A DNA stretch of 64,000 nucleotides from Mucilaginibacter achroorhodeus (GTDB lineage: Bacteria; Bacteroidota; Bacteroidia; Sphingobacteriales; Sphingobacteriaceae): assembly GCF_007846095.1 (NCBI RefSeq), contig NZ_VOEI01000002.1, positions 806,001 through 870,000 of the forward strand, read 5' to 3'. The notes under the pieces are model-generated. The model worked only from the letters and a program-made list of their open reading frames with translations. It did no database searches and was not told the origin of the DNA. Position numbers and translations under genes: made by a program. Below are positions 1 to 8,834 of this stretch, piece after piece; the first letter of the stretch is position 1, and each line of letters starts with the position of its first letter.

Positions 1-733
1 TTTTACAAGCTTCATTGATACGGATATCATTTAAGAACGAAACGAAGGTGTGGCCGGTATGCTTTTTAAAATAACGGCAAAAAGATTCCGGAGTCATGTA
101 AGCAACTTTAGCAACATCCTCAAGGGTAATTGATTCTGAATAGTGCTGCATAATATAGTTGTAGATATTACCTATCCGTATCCCCTCGTTCTCTGTTATG
201 CCGGGCAGGTTGCCGTAAGTTGATAATGGTGAAAGCTTGGTTTTAATGCTGGTAAGCGTTTTGAGCAATTGAAAAAACTGCACCAACTGATCCGGACCAC
301 CGGATTTTTGTAAGGCTATCATGATTTGAGATAGCTTGTCGATCACATCATGTGGTATCTTAACTCCCTGCTGATACTGCTGGATGAACATCAGGGATGG
401 TTTTAACTCCGGCAAATTAAACAGCGGAGCCAGCACATCCTGCGGATCAAAAAAGATAGTTAATGCTTCTATATGTTTGTTGGTATTAGGCGCAAAATAC
501 TCCGGATTACTTTTGAAAACGTGCGGCAGATTGGCCCCGATCAGAAACATATCACCCGCAGAATAATCGTGCATATTATTGCCGGCAATCAACGTACCTT
601 CACCTTGCTGGATCCAGGTAAGCTGTACCTCTTTGTGACGGTGCAGGTACGGATAGTGGTAAGGCAACAAAACCTTTTCTGCGATAACGCTCTTATCGTG
701 CGGTACCGGGATGGTAAATTGTAATACTTTCAT
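1..733 (-). CDS. AraC-family transcriptional regulator (3' end cut by window)
   Basis: One frame reads from an ATG at 733 to the left edge with no stop, giving about 244 residues of a protein that continues outside the window. The N-terminal part has a cupin-like sensor region with HRH and a later NLPHVF motif. The C-terminal part is a helix-turn-helix region of the AraC type, with VAYMTPESFCRYFKKHTG near the end, so only the last part of the second helix-turn-helix is missing. It lies just downstream of the hydroxyproline genes on the same strand and is the obvious candidate for their regulator. A composite motif at 803-831 lies 70-98 bp upstream of its start, which suggests autoregulation. 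The ligand is not visible in the sequence; hydroxyproline or a breakdown product is inferred from context. Confidence 0.88.
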   Translation of the reverse strand, partial: MKVLQFTIPVPHDKSVIAEKVLLPYHYPYLHRHKEVQLTWIQQGEGTLIAGNNMHDYSAGDMFLIGANLPHVFKSNPEYFAPNTNKHIEALTIFFDPQDVLAPLFNLPELKPSLMFIQQYQQGVKIPHDVIDKLSQIMIALQKSGGPDQLVQFFQLLKTLTSIKTKLSPLSTYGNLPGITENEGIRIGNIYNYIMQHYSESITLEDVAKVAYMTPESFCRYFKKHTGHTFVSFLNDIRINEACK

Positions 734-802
734 GATGCTGCTCTGATTTCACCGTTAATTTACCATTACTTAACATATTTTGCTAAATAAATTATGAATT
801 AG

Positions 803-831
803 GTTAAAATACGGGCAACAATAGGTAATTT
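803..831. promoter_or_regulatory. Composite operator-like motif, copy A (upstream of araC)
   Basis: The plus strand reads GTTAAAATACGGGCA, six bases, then GGTAATTT. The same arrangement occurs upstream of the deaminase gene and of susC, there on the opposite strand. It is probably a binding site for the AraC protein encoded at 1-733; the protein assignment is inference. Confidence 0.6.
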
Positions 832-918
832 TTTAACATATATTAATTCTTACTTATGAAAACTAAAATATAAGTTGTTGAAAATTAGGCCAATAAAATA
901 TTATATATTACAAAACAA

Positions 919-950
919 AAGCCCGCTACATCTGTGCGATGAGCGGGCTT
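919..950 (-). terminator. Intrinsic terminator after the hydroxyproline operon
   Basis: Arms at 919-927 and 942-950 form a 9-bp stem, extended after one bulged base by CATC/GATG. Read on the minus strand the stem is followed by TTTTGTTTTG. It sits 40 bp past the dehydrogenase stop and separates that operon from araC. Confidence 0.8.
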
Positions 951-990
951 AACTTTATATACAAGTTGAACGTAGGGGCATTAAATAAAA

Positions 991-2235
991 TCAGTTCCTA
1001 TCCGGCGCAAAATCTGCTACTTTGATGGTAGTTGTTTTGCCCGAGATGATCTCGCTGGTTAATAAACCGGTGGCAGCACCAAGGCTAAGGCCCATCATGC
1101 CGTGGCCGGTAGCCAGCGTTAAGTTTCCATAGTTTTTTGTCCTGCCTATATAAGGCAAGCCATCCGCAGAAGACGGGCGGAAGCCAAACCAAATATCTTT
1201 CTGTTCGGGAACCGCAGGTTTCAGGTCAGGGAAATATTTAGGTACCGATTCTACGATACCTTTTACCCTATTCATGTTGATACGGGTGTTAATTGCATCC
1301 AGTTCCATGGTACCACCGTAGCGCAGGCCGCCGTTCATTGGTGTAATGGCAACCCTCGCCTCTGCAAGCAACGCCGGAATGTGCATGGTGCCGCTCTCGT
1401 CGGGCACATTAAAAGAATAACCTTTACCCGGCATCAGCAATACATTTACCTTCAACATTTTGGCAATTGCCGGCGACCATGAGCCACCTGCTATCACATA
1501 TTCATCAGCCGTAAATTTCTGGCTACCGGCAATTACGGCAGTAACCTTACCGTTATCGCTTTCAATTTTTGTAACCTCTGTATTGCTCAGCAATTTTGCG
1601 CCCGATGCCTTTAAATATTTTATTAAAGCAGTCATCAGTTTGTTGGGCGACAGGTGCGCATCGCAACGGTAATGCACGGCGCCCAATACATCAAGCTTTA
1701 AGTTAGGCTGCAGTTGCTTACATTCTTCAACGTTCAATACTGCCATATCAAGGCCTAACTCGCGGCCTTTTTCTGCCAGGTGCGCTTCTTCTTCGGCAGC
1801 TTTTTCTGATTTGTAGAACATCAGGATGCCTTTTTCAACCAGGTCAAAATCAAAACCCGGTTCGGCATTAAGGTCTTCGTACAATTTTTTGCTCAGCAAA
1901 GAAAGTTCTGTAAGCGGAACAGCAGAACGTTCTACGTGATCGGCCGTAGCCTTTTTCATGAATTTAAGTCCCCATTTGATCAGATCGGGGTTTAAAGACG
2001 GCTTCACATAAAACGGACTTTTGCTGTTAAACATCCATTTGATACCTTGCGATAACATGCCGGGCGTTGCCAGCGGAATAAAATGGCTAGGAACAATCAT
2101 GCCCGCATTACCGTATGAGCAGCTGTCAAGCATATCGCCCTTATCCAAAACAGTAACATCATGCCCGGCCTTTTGTAAATAGTAAGCCGTGCTGAGTCCT
2201 ATAATACCACCACCAATTATGAGCACATTTGCCAT
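991..2235 (-). CDS. FAD-dependent D-amino-acid dehydrogenase, probably cis-4-hydroxy-D-proline dehydrogenase
   Basis: This 414-residue DadA-like oxidoreductase begins with the FAD-binding Rossmann motif GGGIIG within the first 12 residues. It ends with the conserved region IGRTKNYGNLTLATGHGMMG that closes the FAD site in this family. Alone it would be called a D-amino-acid dehydrogenase. It lies directly downstream of a 4-hydroxyproline epimerase and a DapA-family deaminase, so the expected reaction is oxidation of cis-4-hydroxy-D-proline to 1-pyrroline-4-hydroxy-2-carboxylate, passing electrons to the membrane. It is the last gene of the operon, and a terminator lies 40 bp downstream. The family is clear; the substrate comes from context. 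Confidence 0.88.
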   Translation of the reverse strand: MANVLIIGGGIIGLSTAYYLQKAGHDVTVLDKGDMLDSCSYGNAGMIVPSHFIPLATPGMLSQGIKWMFNSKSPFYVKPSLNPDLIKWGLKFMKKATADHVERSAVPLTELSLLSKKLYEDLNAEPGFDFDLVEKGILMFYKSEKAAEEEAHLAEKGRELGLDMAVLNVEECKQLQPNLKLDVLGAVHYRCDAHLSPNKLMTALIKYLKASGAKLLSNTEVTKIESDNGKVTAVIAGSQKFTADEYVIAGGSWSPAIAKMLKVNVLLMPGKGYSFNVPDESGTMHIPALLAEARVAITPMNGGLRYGGTMELDAINTRINMNRVKGIVESVPKYFPDLKPAVPEQKDIWFGFRPSSADGLPYIGRTKNYGNLTLATGHGMMGLSLGAATGLLTSEIISGKTTTIKVADFAPDRN

Positions 2236-2252
2236 CTGTATTCAGCTATAAA

Positions 2253-2273
2253 TCCCCCGGCAGGGCCGGAGGA
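2253..2273 (-). other. GC-rich hairpin between epimerase and dehydrogenase genes
   Basis: Arms 2253-2261 and 2265-2273 flank a 3-base loop. In the minus-strand RNA all nine positions pair, one as G-U. No U-run follows, so it looks like an RNA-processing or stability element rather than a terminator. Confidence 0.5.
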
Positions 2274-2323
2274 TATGAAGTTCTAAATTAATTTAAAAGG
2301 AAATTACGATTTGATGCCATGTA

Positions 2324-3325
2324 TCAGATCACCTGGAAACCATGTGCATAAGGGTCGTCATCATCAATTTTGATGGTGTTGTAACCATAAACCCTGGCCC
2401 AGCCTTCTACGCTTGGTATAATGGCATCGATGTCGTTAATTTTAACCACATCTTCAACCTTACCAATAAATTTACTGCCGATGATACTCTCGTGTACAAA
2501 CGGCTGGCCTACCTTAAGCTTACCTTTGGCAAACCATTGTGCCATACGCGCGGATGTGCCGGTACCACAAGGCGAGCGGTCAATAGCTTTATCGCCATAA
2601 AACACTGCGTTACGTGCAGTAGCATCTTCAGATAAGGTTGCACCTGCCCAAAGGATGTGCGAACAGCCGTTAATTGTTGGATCCTGCGGATGTACAAACT
2701 GGTATTTTTCGTTAATGCGTTTGCGTAATACCTGGCTCCAGGCAATTAACTGCCCTGCGGTGTAATTCTCCAGTCCCTTAAAGTTTGGCTGCGGGTCAAC
2801 AATGGCATAGTAATTACCACCGTAACTTACATCAACCTTAAGCATACCCAGATCAGGACATTCAACTTCCAGATCAGTTGCAGCAAGGTAAGAAGCTACA
2901 TTTCTCAGTTTAACTGAGGTTACTTTTTTACCTTCCTGTTTGTACTCTATAAGTACCAAACCGGCCGGGGCTTCCATACGTACAACGCCGGGAACCTTTG
3001 GCTGCAGTAAACCTTCCTCAATGGCGATGGTTATGGTACCGATAGTACCGTGGCCGCACATCGGCAGGCAGCCGCTGGTTTCAATAAACAGCACGGCAAC
3101 ATCGTTCTGCGGATCATGAGGCGGATACAGGATACTTCCCGACATCATATCATGGCCACGCGGCTCAAACATCAGCCCGGTGCGTATCCAGTCGTAGTCT
3201 TTTAAAAAGTGCTGGCGTTTCTGGCTCATATTGTCGCCCTGTAAAGTAGGGCCACCACCTGCAACCAACCTTACCGGGTTACCGCAGGTATGAGCATCAA
3301 CGCAGAAAAAAGTTTTACTTGCCAT
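2324..3325 (-). CDS. 4-hydroxyproline 2-epimerase (proline racemase family)
   Basis: The 333-residue protein belongs to the proline racemase superfamily. Both catalytic cysteines are present: Cys90 in PMCGHGTIG and Cys253 in DRSPCGTGTS. Two cysteines mark a racemase or epimerase; trans-3-hydroxyproline dehydratases of this family have threonine at the second position. Genes on either side belong to hydroxyproline breakdown, so the likely reaction is trans-4-hydroxy-L-proline to cis-4-hydroxy-D-proline in the cytosol. It starts five bases after the deaminase stop, so the two genes are probably co-transcribed. Proline racemase activity cannot be excluded from sequence alone. Confidence 0.92.
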   Translation of the reverse strand: MASKTFFCVDAHTCGNPVRLVAGGGPTLQGDNMSQKRQHFLKDYDWIRTGLMFEPRGHDMMSGSILYPPHDPQNDVAVLFIETSGCLPMCGHGTIGTITIAIEEGLLQPKVPGVVRMEAPAGLVLIEYKQEGKKVTSVKLRNVASYLAATDLEVECPDLGMLKVDVSYGGNYYAIVDPQPNFKGLENYTAGQLIAWSQVLRKRINEKYQFVHPQDPTINGCSHILWAGATLSEDATARNAVFYGDKAIDRSPCGTGTSARMAQWFAKGKLKVGQPFVHESIIGSKFIGKVEDVVKINDIDAIIPSVEGWARVYGYNTIKIDDDDPYAHGFQVI

Positions 3326-3330
3326 ATATA

Positions 3331-4269
3331 TTAAACAGCCATCTCGGTTACAGCACCCCAGCTTCCTACAGGCAATTGAGGCCTTTTAGCAAGCGCATCG
3401 TTGATAACTTTAAGTACACGCTCACGCTCAGTACCAATTAATGGTAAACGAGGTGCACGTACGTTTTCGGTACCTATACCGGTGGCAACTTCTGCCAATT
3501 TAATATATTGTACCAGTTTAGCGTGAATATCAAGCTCTAATACAGGCAAGAACCAACGGTAAATTTCCAATGCTTCAGCAATTCTGTTGGCTTTTACCAA
3601 ACGGTAAATAGCAACGGTCTCTTTAGGGAAGGCATCAACCAAACCTGCAACCCAACCATCAGCACCCATTACAAGGCTTTCCATTGCTAAAGGATCAACA
3701 CCGGTAAAGATCTTGAACCTGTCGCCAAAACGGTTGATCATACGGGTTACATTTGATACATCGCGGGTTGATTCTTTAACCGCCTGGATATTATCGTAAG
3801 CAGCAAGTTCTTCAAACATATCCAAAGTAACTTCGATCTTGTAATCAACAGGGTTGTTGTAGATCATGATGGGTAACTTGGTGCTTTTTGCAATAGCAGC
3901 AAGATAAGCTACAGTTTCGCGTGGGTCGCTGTTGTAACGCATGGGAGGTAATACCATCAAACCATCAGCACCATTGTCATATGCTTTTTGTGCATAAGCC
4001 ACAGCCGCTTTTGTGGTTTGCTCGGCAATATTCAACAATACCGGTACTTTACCCTGTACATATTCAACCGTATGTCTAAGCAGCGCAAATTTTTCATCAT
4101 CAGACAAAACGCTGGCTTCTCCTAACGATCCGCCTAAAATAAAACCCTCGGCACCGGCTTCAAGCTGGGCATCAAGGTTAATATCAAAAGCATTAAAATC
4201 TAACTCGTCGTTATCAGTGAATTTGGTGGTTACAGCAGGGAACACGCCCTTCCATTCGAAGTTTATCAT
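3331..4269 (-). CDS. DapA-family lyase, probably 1-pyrroline-4-hydroxy-2-carboxylate deaminase
   Basis: This 312-residue TIM barrel of the dihydrodipicolinate synthase family has the Schiff-base lysine Lys165 in AVKEST and the paired tyrosine Tyr137 in IMIYNNP. It is the first gene of a three-gene run with the hydroxyproline epimerase and the D-hydroxyproline dehydrogenase. In that pathway a DapA-like deaminase converts pyrroline-4-hydroxy-2-carboxylate to alpha-ketoglutarate semialdehyde and ammonia. Dihydrodipicolinate synthase or N-acetylneuraminate lyase activity is possible by family but does not fit the neighbours. Upstream, the 121 bp to susD contain operator copy B and an inverted repeat, so the gene probably has its own promoter. 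Confidence 0.88.
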   Translation of the reverse strand: MINFEWKGVFPAVTTKFTDNDELDFNAFDINLDAQLEAGAEGFILGGSLGEASVLSDDEKFALLRHTVEYVQGKVPVLLNIAEQTTKAAVAYAQKAYDNGADGLMVLPPMRYNSDPRETVAYLAAIAKSTKLPIMIYNNPVDYKIEVTLDMFEELAAYDNIQAVKESTRDVSNVTRMINRFGDRFKIFTGVDPLAMESLVMGADGWVAGLVDAFPKETVAIYRLVKANRIAEALEIYRWFLPVLELDIHAKLVQYIKLAEVATGIGTENVRAPRLPLIGTERERVLKVINDALAKRPQLPVGSWGAVTEMAV

Positions 4270-4320
4270 TATTAAAAATTTTTACAAAACTAATTTACTT
4301 TAAAAAACATATGACATAAC

Positions 4321-4349
4321 AATTTAGCAGACAATGACCGTATTTTAAC
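4321..4349. promoter_or_regulatory. Composite operator-like motif, copy B (upstream of deaminase operon)
   Basis: On the minus strand this reads GTTAAAATACGGTCA, six bases, GCTAAATT, 52-80 bp upstream of the deaminase start. It differs from copy C at only three of the 23 fixed positions and has the same orientation relative to its gene. Confidence 0.65.
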
Positions 4350-4383
4350 CACTTAATCTAAAAAATATATCATTGCCTGCTAA
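4324..4383. repeat. Inverted repeat in the susD-deaminase gap
   Basis: TTAGCAGACAATGA at 4324-4337 and its near reverse complement at 4370-4383 match at 13 of 14 positions across a 32-base gap. The left arm overlaps operator copy B, so part of the regulator site is repeated in inverted form. It could also fold as a long-loop hairpin after susD. Confidence 0.6.
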
Positions 4384-4390
4384 TTAATGC

Positions 4391-5782
4391 TTATTGCGCG
4401 TCCCACCAAACCCTGTCAGTAAGCTTTGCGCTCTGCTGAGGTTGCGGATTTACTGTGATCTCTGATTGAGGATATAACACCCTGCGAGGTATGTCTGACA
4501 AGCCGTTTTTAACTTTTGTTAAAGCAGGATAACCAGTACGTCTCCAATCTGTATAATTCTCCATAGAAAGGAAATTAGCTACATTCTTTTCTTCTATTAT
4601 TAACCTTAACGCATTGGCGGTGGTTAAAGTGCCGCGCGATGCAAGGTAGTTGGCTACATCTGTTGTGGCAATACCTAATTTAGACATGTGCGATTGCACT
4701 GCTGCCAGGTAAACCGGCTGTGCGGCTGTTACTCCAGATACGATAAGCGTAGCTTCGGCTTTCAAGAATAATGCTTCTGAATAGTTAAGAATGTAGTTAT
4801 TTGAGCTGGTACTGGCGTAGAAGGCCCCCCCTAATGAGTATGACTGTAAGCTACCAATACCATCGGTACCTATCACGCGGCCATTGTACAACCCGGTCTC
4901 AATTGCCGGTGCAACCATTTTGGTTAAACGCGGATCATTACGGGTTTTAAAACCGTCAACAACGGTTGAGGCTAATACTAATGTAGATGCCGGTAAGAAA
5001 TTTTGCTGCCATGGATTTTCTGCCCCTGCTGCCCCGCTGAACGGCATTTTCATATCATCATCATTACTTGCCATACCGTTTGCCAAAGCCGCCAGGGCAA
5101 GCTGCGCCTGCGCAGCAGCGGTGCGGCCCGGCGCTTTTGTTAAGTGCATGTAATAGCGCGCCTTAAGCGTATAGGCAACTTTTTTCCATTTGGTCATGTC
5201 GCCATTGAAGTAATAATCATCACCTGCAGGCACAACAGTGCTTCCTTTGCCAATATCAGCAATAGCGTTATCTAATAACGTTTGGATCTGGTTATAAATT
5301 GATTCCTGGCTATCGTAAGTAACATTAAGGCCATCTATACCTTTAAATGCATTTGAGAAAGGCACATCGCCCCAGGCATCTGTAGCTGAACCTAAACTAT
5401 AAGCAAGTAATATTTTAGATATACCGGCATAATTGTTACTACCGTTTGCTTCTGCCTTTTTATTAAGCAGTACCAGGTTATTCATTACCTGCACGTAGTA
5501 GTTATACCAATCGCCATCCATATCCTGGTGGTACATCAGGTAAGTATCAAGGTTGGGGGGTACCTGGTTTAGAGCAATTACCTGCATGTACTCCTGCATT
5601 ACAATGGGCAGGTTACCACCGGCAACAATGTTTTGTGAAATTGCAGCCTCAACAGGTGCTAACATAAGCGACTCCTTAACGTCTACAGGGCGGTTTGGGT
5701 CCTTGTTTACGTCTATGTATTTTTTACAGCCGGTTAAGGCAGTAAATACACATGTTATCAATATGATATATTTATATTTCAT
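4391..5782 (-). CDS. SusD/RagB-family surface lipoprotein
   Basis: The 463-residue protein has a lipoprotein signal with lipobox ALTGC, so the cysteine at about residue 19 becomes the lipidated N-terminus. It then follows the SusD-like pattern with helical repeat regions and the C-terminal block NFLSMENYTDWRRTGYP typical of SusD homologs. SusD proteins cap the SusC channel at the cell surface and bind the nutrient. It starts 25 bp after the susC stop, forming the usual susCD operon. The cargo is not readable from sequence; its place between hydroxyproline catabolism genes and arabinofuranosidases suggests hydroxyproline-containing peptides or glycopeptides. Confidence 0.93.
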   Translation of the reverse strand: MKYKYIILITCVFTALTGCKKYIDVNKDPNRPVDVKESLMLAPVEAAISQNIVAGGNLPIVMQEYMQVIALNQVPPNLDTYLMYHQDMDGDWYNYYVQVMNNLVLLNKKAEANGSNNYAGISKILLAYSLGSATDAWGDVPFSNAFKGIDGLNVTYDSQESIYNQIQTLLDNAIADIGKGSTVVPAGDDYYFNGDMTKWKKVAYTLKARYYMHLTKAPGRTAAAQAQLALAALANGMASNDDDMKMPFSGAAGAENPWQQNFLPASTLVLASTVVDGFKTRNDPRLTKMVAPAIETGLYNGRVIGTDGIGSLQSYSLGGAFYASTSSNNYILNYSEALFLKAEATLIVSGVTAAQPVYLAAVQSHMSKLGIATTDVANYLASRGTLTTANALRLIIEEKNVANFLSMENYTDWRRTGYPALTKVKNGLSDIPRRVLYPQSEITVNPQPQQSAKLTDRVWWDAQ

Positions 5783-5807
5783 GACGATCTCTTTAATAGA
5801 TGTTAAA

Positions 5808-8800
5808 TTATAGTGTAACCTTCAGCGTAAAATCAACAGATCTTGAGGTTGGTACAGAGAATGAATAAATACCCTGAGCACCATTTGATGAGCCGAATGA
5901 ACTTACCTCAGGGTCGCCGCCGGTAAAGTGAGGGGCATGTATCCAAAGGTTTCTGCCGGTTACGCTCAATGTTGCTGATTTGAACGGACTTTTTGCCAGC
6001 CATGATGGTTTTACTGTGTAGCCCAAGCTAACGTTACGAAGCTTTACATAGCTGCCATCCTGTATAACCGATTCTAAAACACCATTGGCGCGTTGGTAAT
6101 ACGCCTGGCCGTTCACAGAAACCGTATTTGGTTGCCCTGTAGTAGCGTTAACACCATCAACAACACGTGGGCCACGGTCTTCGGTAACTTTAGGGGTACC
6201 GTAGAAATAGCCATAACCGTCTACGTTGTTTTGGATATCGCCACCCTTCTTAAAGTCGAAGAAGAAGCTCAAGTTAAATTGTTTGTATCTGAAGTTGTTG
6301 TTGATACCACCTATCCAATCCGGATTGATGTTACCGATGATACCTTGCTCATCAGCAGCAAACGGAAGTCCGTTATCGTCAATTAACAATTTACCTTGTG
6401 CATTACGTGCCCATTTGGTACCATAAATAACGCCGTAAGGCTGGCCAACTATAATGTTAGTAAAGCCATTACCTAATTGCTGCTGGTCTTTGTAGATAGA
6501 TAATATCTTATTACGGTTGCGTGTGTAATTAAGCGTCATATCCCAGCTAAAGCTTTGTGTTTTAACAGGGTTGATATTTAATAAAACCTCTATACCCCTA
6601 TTACGCATAATTGCTGAGTTTACACTTGTTGCTGCATAACCGGATGACGGCGTAATTGATACAGAAGGTATGATACCATCAATAGTTTTTTTGCTGTAAT
6701 AAGATGCCTCAAGGCTGATCCTGTTGTTGAAGAAACCTGCCTCAAAACCAGCTTCAAATTCATTGATACGCTCGTTCTTTAAAGTTGCGTTACCCAACAC
6801 ATCCGATACAAGGAAACCGGATTGGCCTCCATAAGGGAAAGCCAGATTGCGGATAGTAACGCTATTGTAAGGTGTAAGTAAGCTGTATGGACCAATGCTG
6901 CCATCATTACCTACTGTACCATAAGAAACCCTTAACTTACCAAGGTTCATGACCTGCGAAAGCTCCGGGCTAAAAAACTCAGAGAAGATGAAACTGGTTG
7001 CTGCAGATCCGTACGGATAGAAGTTATGATCTGTTGACAGTACCGAGTTACCATCATATCTACCGGTTAGCGATAATACCAGGAAGCGTTTGTAATCGAT
7101 ATTTGATTGCAGATAAAAACCGATTTTGCGTTGTAAATAAGACGCCTCGCTGTATTTTACTGTAGAAGCAGAAGCCATATTATACAGGCCCGGGATGGTT
7201 AAACCAACGCCGTTTGCGTAAGTATTTTCTGAGTAGGTTGATAAGATGTTATTACCCAATAACACATCCACATTAAAATCGCCAAAGGTTTTGTTGGCAC
7301 TAACTATGAAATCGTTATTGTATTGCCTGAATGTGGTATTGTTATCAACCAACCTGCCATTAGGGTTTGATACCGATTGGGTAGACTCATGATACCTGTC
7401 CATCTCGGTATAAACATCAGCACCAAAACGCTCGGTTACCGTTAACCACGAAAGCGGTTTGTAATCTGCAGTAAAGGTTGGTAAAAACCGGTTTACCCCT
7501 GCATGGTTCTTGATATTATCCAACACCCAGTACGGGTTGTTACGCGAGAAGCGATATAAACGCTGGGTACCATCCGCATTTAGGTATGGCTGCAGGTTAT
7601 ATGACACCGGCGCGGTAAATATCGTCCAAACGGGGCTTTCAAGGGCATAGCCCTCAGGCAGCCTGTCGTTTTGCGAATTGCTGTAGTTTAATTGAAAGGT
7701 GGTGTTCAGGTTTTTTAATACCTGTGCACTGTACTTGGCAAAGAAGGTATTGCGTAAAAACTGCGTGGTAGGCACGGTGCCCTGCTGGTTTAAATTTGAA
7801 TAAGATATAAGGTACGTTGACGCGGCACCACCACCACCAATGCTAACTGTATTGTTGTAAGTATGGCCGGTTCTAAAAAACAGGTCGGACTGGTTGTAAA
7901 CTTTGGCTGGTTGACCGTTTATCTTCAATGTATCCATCCTTGCGCCCCATGATTGACTGGTTTTTTGTTTTTCGCCATCATAGTATACGCCGTTAGTACC
8001 CTGCGAGTACTTGTTCTGCAATTGAGGTAGCAAAGGTTTTTCAAAAGATACACCTGACGAGAAATTAATTACCGGCTTTTTATTTAAGCCGCCATTTTTG
8101 GTGGTGATGATAATAACGCCGTTAGCACCACGCGAGCCGTAAAGCGCGGTTGCGGCAGCACCTTTAAGTATATTTACGTTGGCAATAATAGATGGATCGA
8201 TATCCGCGATGCGGTTTGTACCCGGGCCCGAGTTTAAGTTGCCGGTTTCTGAGTTATCTACAGGAACACCGTCTATTACCATCAGCGCCTGGTTATCGCC
8301 AAAAAAAGACGAGCCGCCACGTATCACTATACGCGATGAGCTACCCGGAGAGCCAGATGAACTGGTTACCTGCACGCCAGAAGCCCGGCCGGCAATGGCA
8401 TTAACCAGGTTGGGCTCTTTAGATTGGGCAAGAACATCCCCTTTAATCTCCTGCGTGCTGTAGGTAAGGATCTTTTTATCGCGCTTTATGCCAAGCGCGG
8501 TTACTACAACTTCATTTAAAACTTTGTTGTCTTCGGGCAATGCAATAGTTAGCTGCGATTGTCCGGTTAGGCTTACCTCACGGGTTGTGTAGCCGATGGC
8601 TGAAACGGCCAGATTTGGCCTGCCTGAATAACTGATTGTAAAATTACCTTCTGCGGATGCAGTGGTACCGCTACCGGTATTTTTCAGTTTTACCGAAGCG
8701 CCCGCTATTGGCAGGCCCTTCTCATCTGTTACCTTTCCTTTTAAGGTAATGGTTTGTGCGTTTGCGTTAAGGCAAACCGCAAACACAGTTACCAAAGGCA

Positions 8801-8834
8801 AAATAATCCTCTTAAGTAAAAGTTTAAGCATCAT
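5808..8834 (-). CDS. SusC/RagA-family TonB-dependent outer-membrane transporter
   Basis: The 1008-residue protein has a signal peptide ending near NANA, a carboxypeptidase-regulatory-like beta-sandwich at about residues 30-105 (GKVTDEKGLPIAGASV), and a TonB-box-like NEVVVTALG. A plug domain with IDGVPVDN and the SusC signature ALYGSRGANGVIIITT follows, then a long beta-barrel ending in FTLKVTL. It imports large nutrients with TonB energy together with the SusD lipoprotein encoded next. Two adjacent ATG codons lie at the start and either could be used. Operator copy C lies 88-116 bp upstream in the region shared with the divergent arabinofuranosidase gene. Confidence 0.95.
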   Translation of the reverse strand: MMLKLLLKRIILPLVTVFAVCLNANAQTITLKGKVTDEKGLPIAGASVKLKNTGSGTTASAEGNFTISYSGRPNLAVSAIGYTTREVSLTGQSQLTIALPEDNKVLNEVVVTALGIKRDKKILTYSTQEIKGDVLAQSKEPNLVNAIAGRASGVQVTSSSGSPGSSSRIVIRGGSSFFGDNQALMVIDGVPVDNSETGNLNSGPGTNRIADIDPSIIANVNILKGAAATALYGSRGANGVIIITTKNGGLNKKPVINFSSGVSFEKPLLPQLQNKYSQGTNGVYYDGEKQKTSQSWGARMDTLKINGQPAKVYNQSDLFFRTGHTYNNTVSIGGGGAASTYLISYSNLNQQGTVPTTQFLRNTFFAKYSAQVLKNLNTTFQLNYSNSQNDRLPEGYALESPVWTIFTAPVSYNLQPYLNADGTQRLYRFSRNNPYWVLDNIKNHAGVNRFLPTFTADYKPLSWLTVTERFGADVYTEMDRYHESTQSVSNPNGRLVDNNTTFRQYNNDFIVSANKTFGDFNVDVLLGNNILSTYSENTYANGVGLTIPGLYNMASASTVKYSEASYLQRKIGFYLQSNIDYKRFLVLSLTGRYDGNSVLSTDHNFYPYGSAATSFIFSEFFSPELSQVMNLGKLRVSYGTVGNDGSIGPYSLLTPYNSVTIRNLAFPYGGQSGFLVSDVLGNATLKNERINEFEAGFEAGFFNNRISLEASYYSKKTIDGIIPSVSITPSSGYAATSVNSAIMRNRGIEVLLNINPVKTQSFSWDMTLNYTRNRNKILSIYKDQQQLGNGFTNIIVGQPYGVIYGTKWARNAQGKLLIDDNGLPFAADEQGIIGNINPDWIGGINNNFRYKQFNLSFFFDFKKGGDIQNNVDGYGYFYGTPKVTEDRGPRVVDGVNATTGQPNTVSVNGQAYYQRANGVLESVIQDGSYVKLRNVSLGYTVKPSWLAKSPFKSATLSVTGRNLWIHAPHFTGGDPEVSSFGSSNGAQGIYSFSVPTSRSVDFTLKVTL

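Noticed and set aside
2324..3325. trans-3-hydroxy-L-proline dehydratase as an alternative call
   Set aside because: The second active-site residue is Cys253; dehydratases of this family have threonine there.
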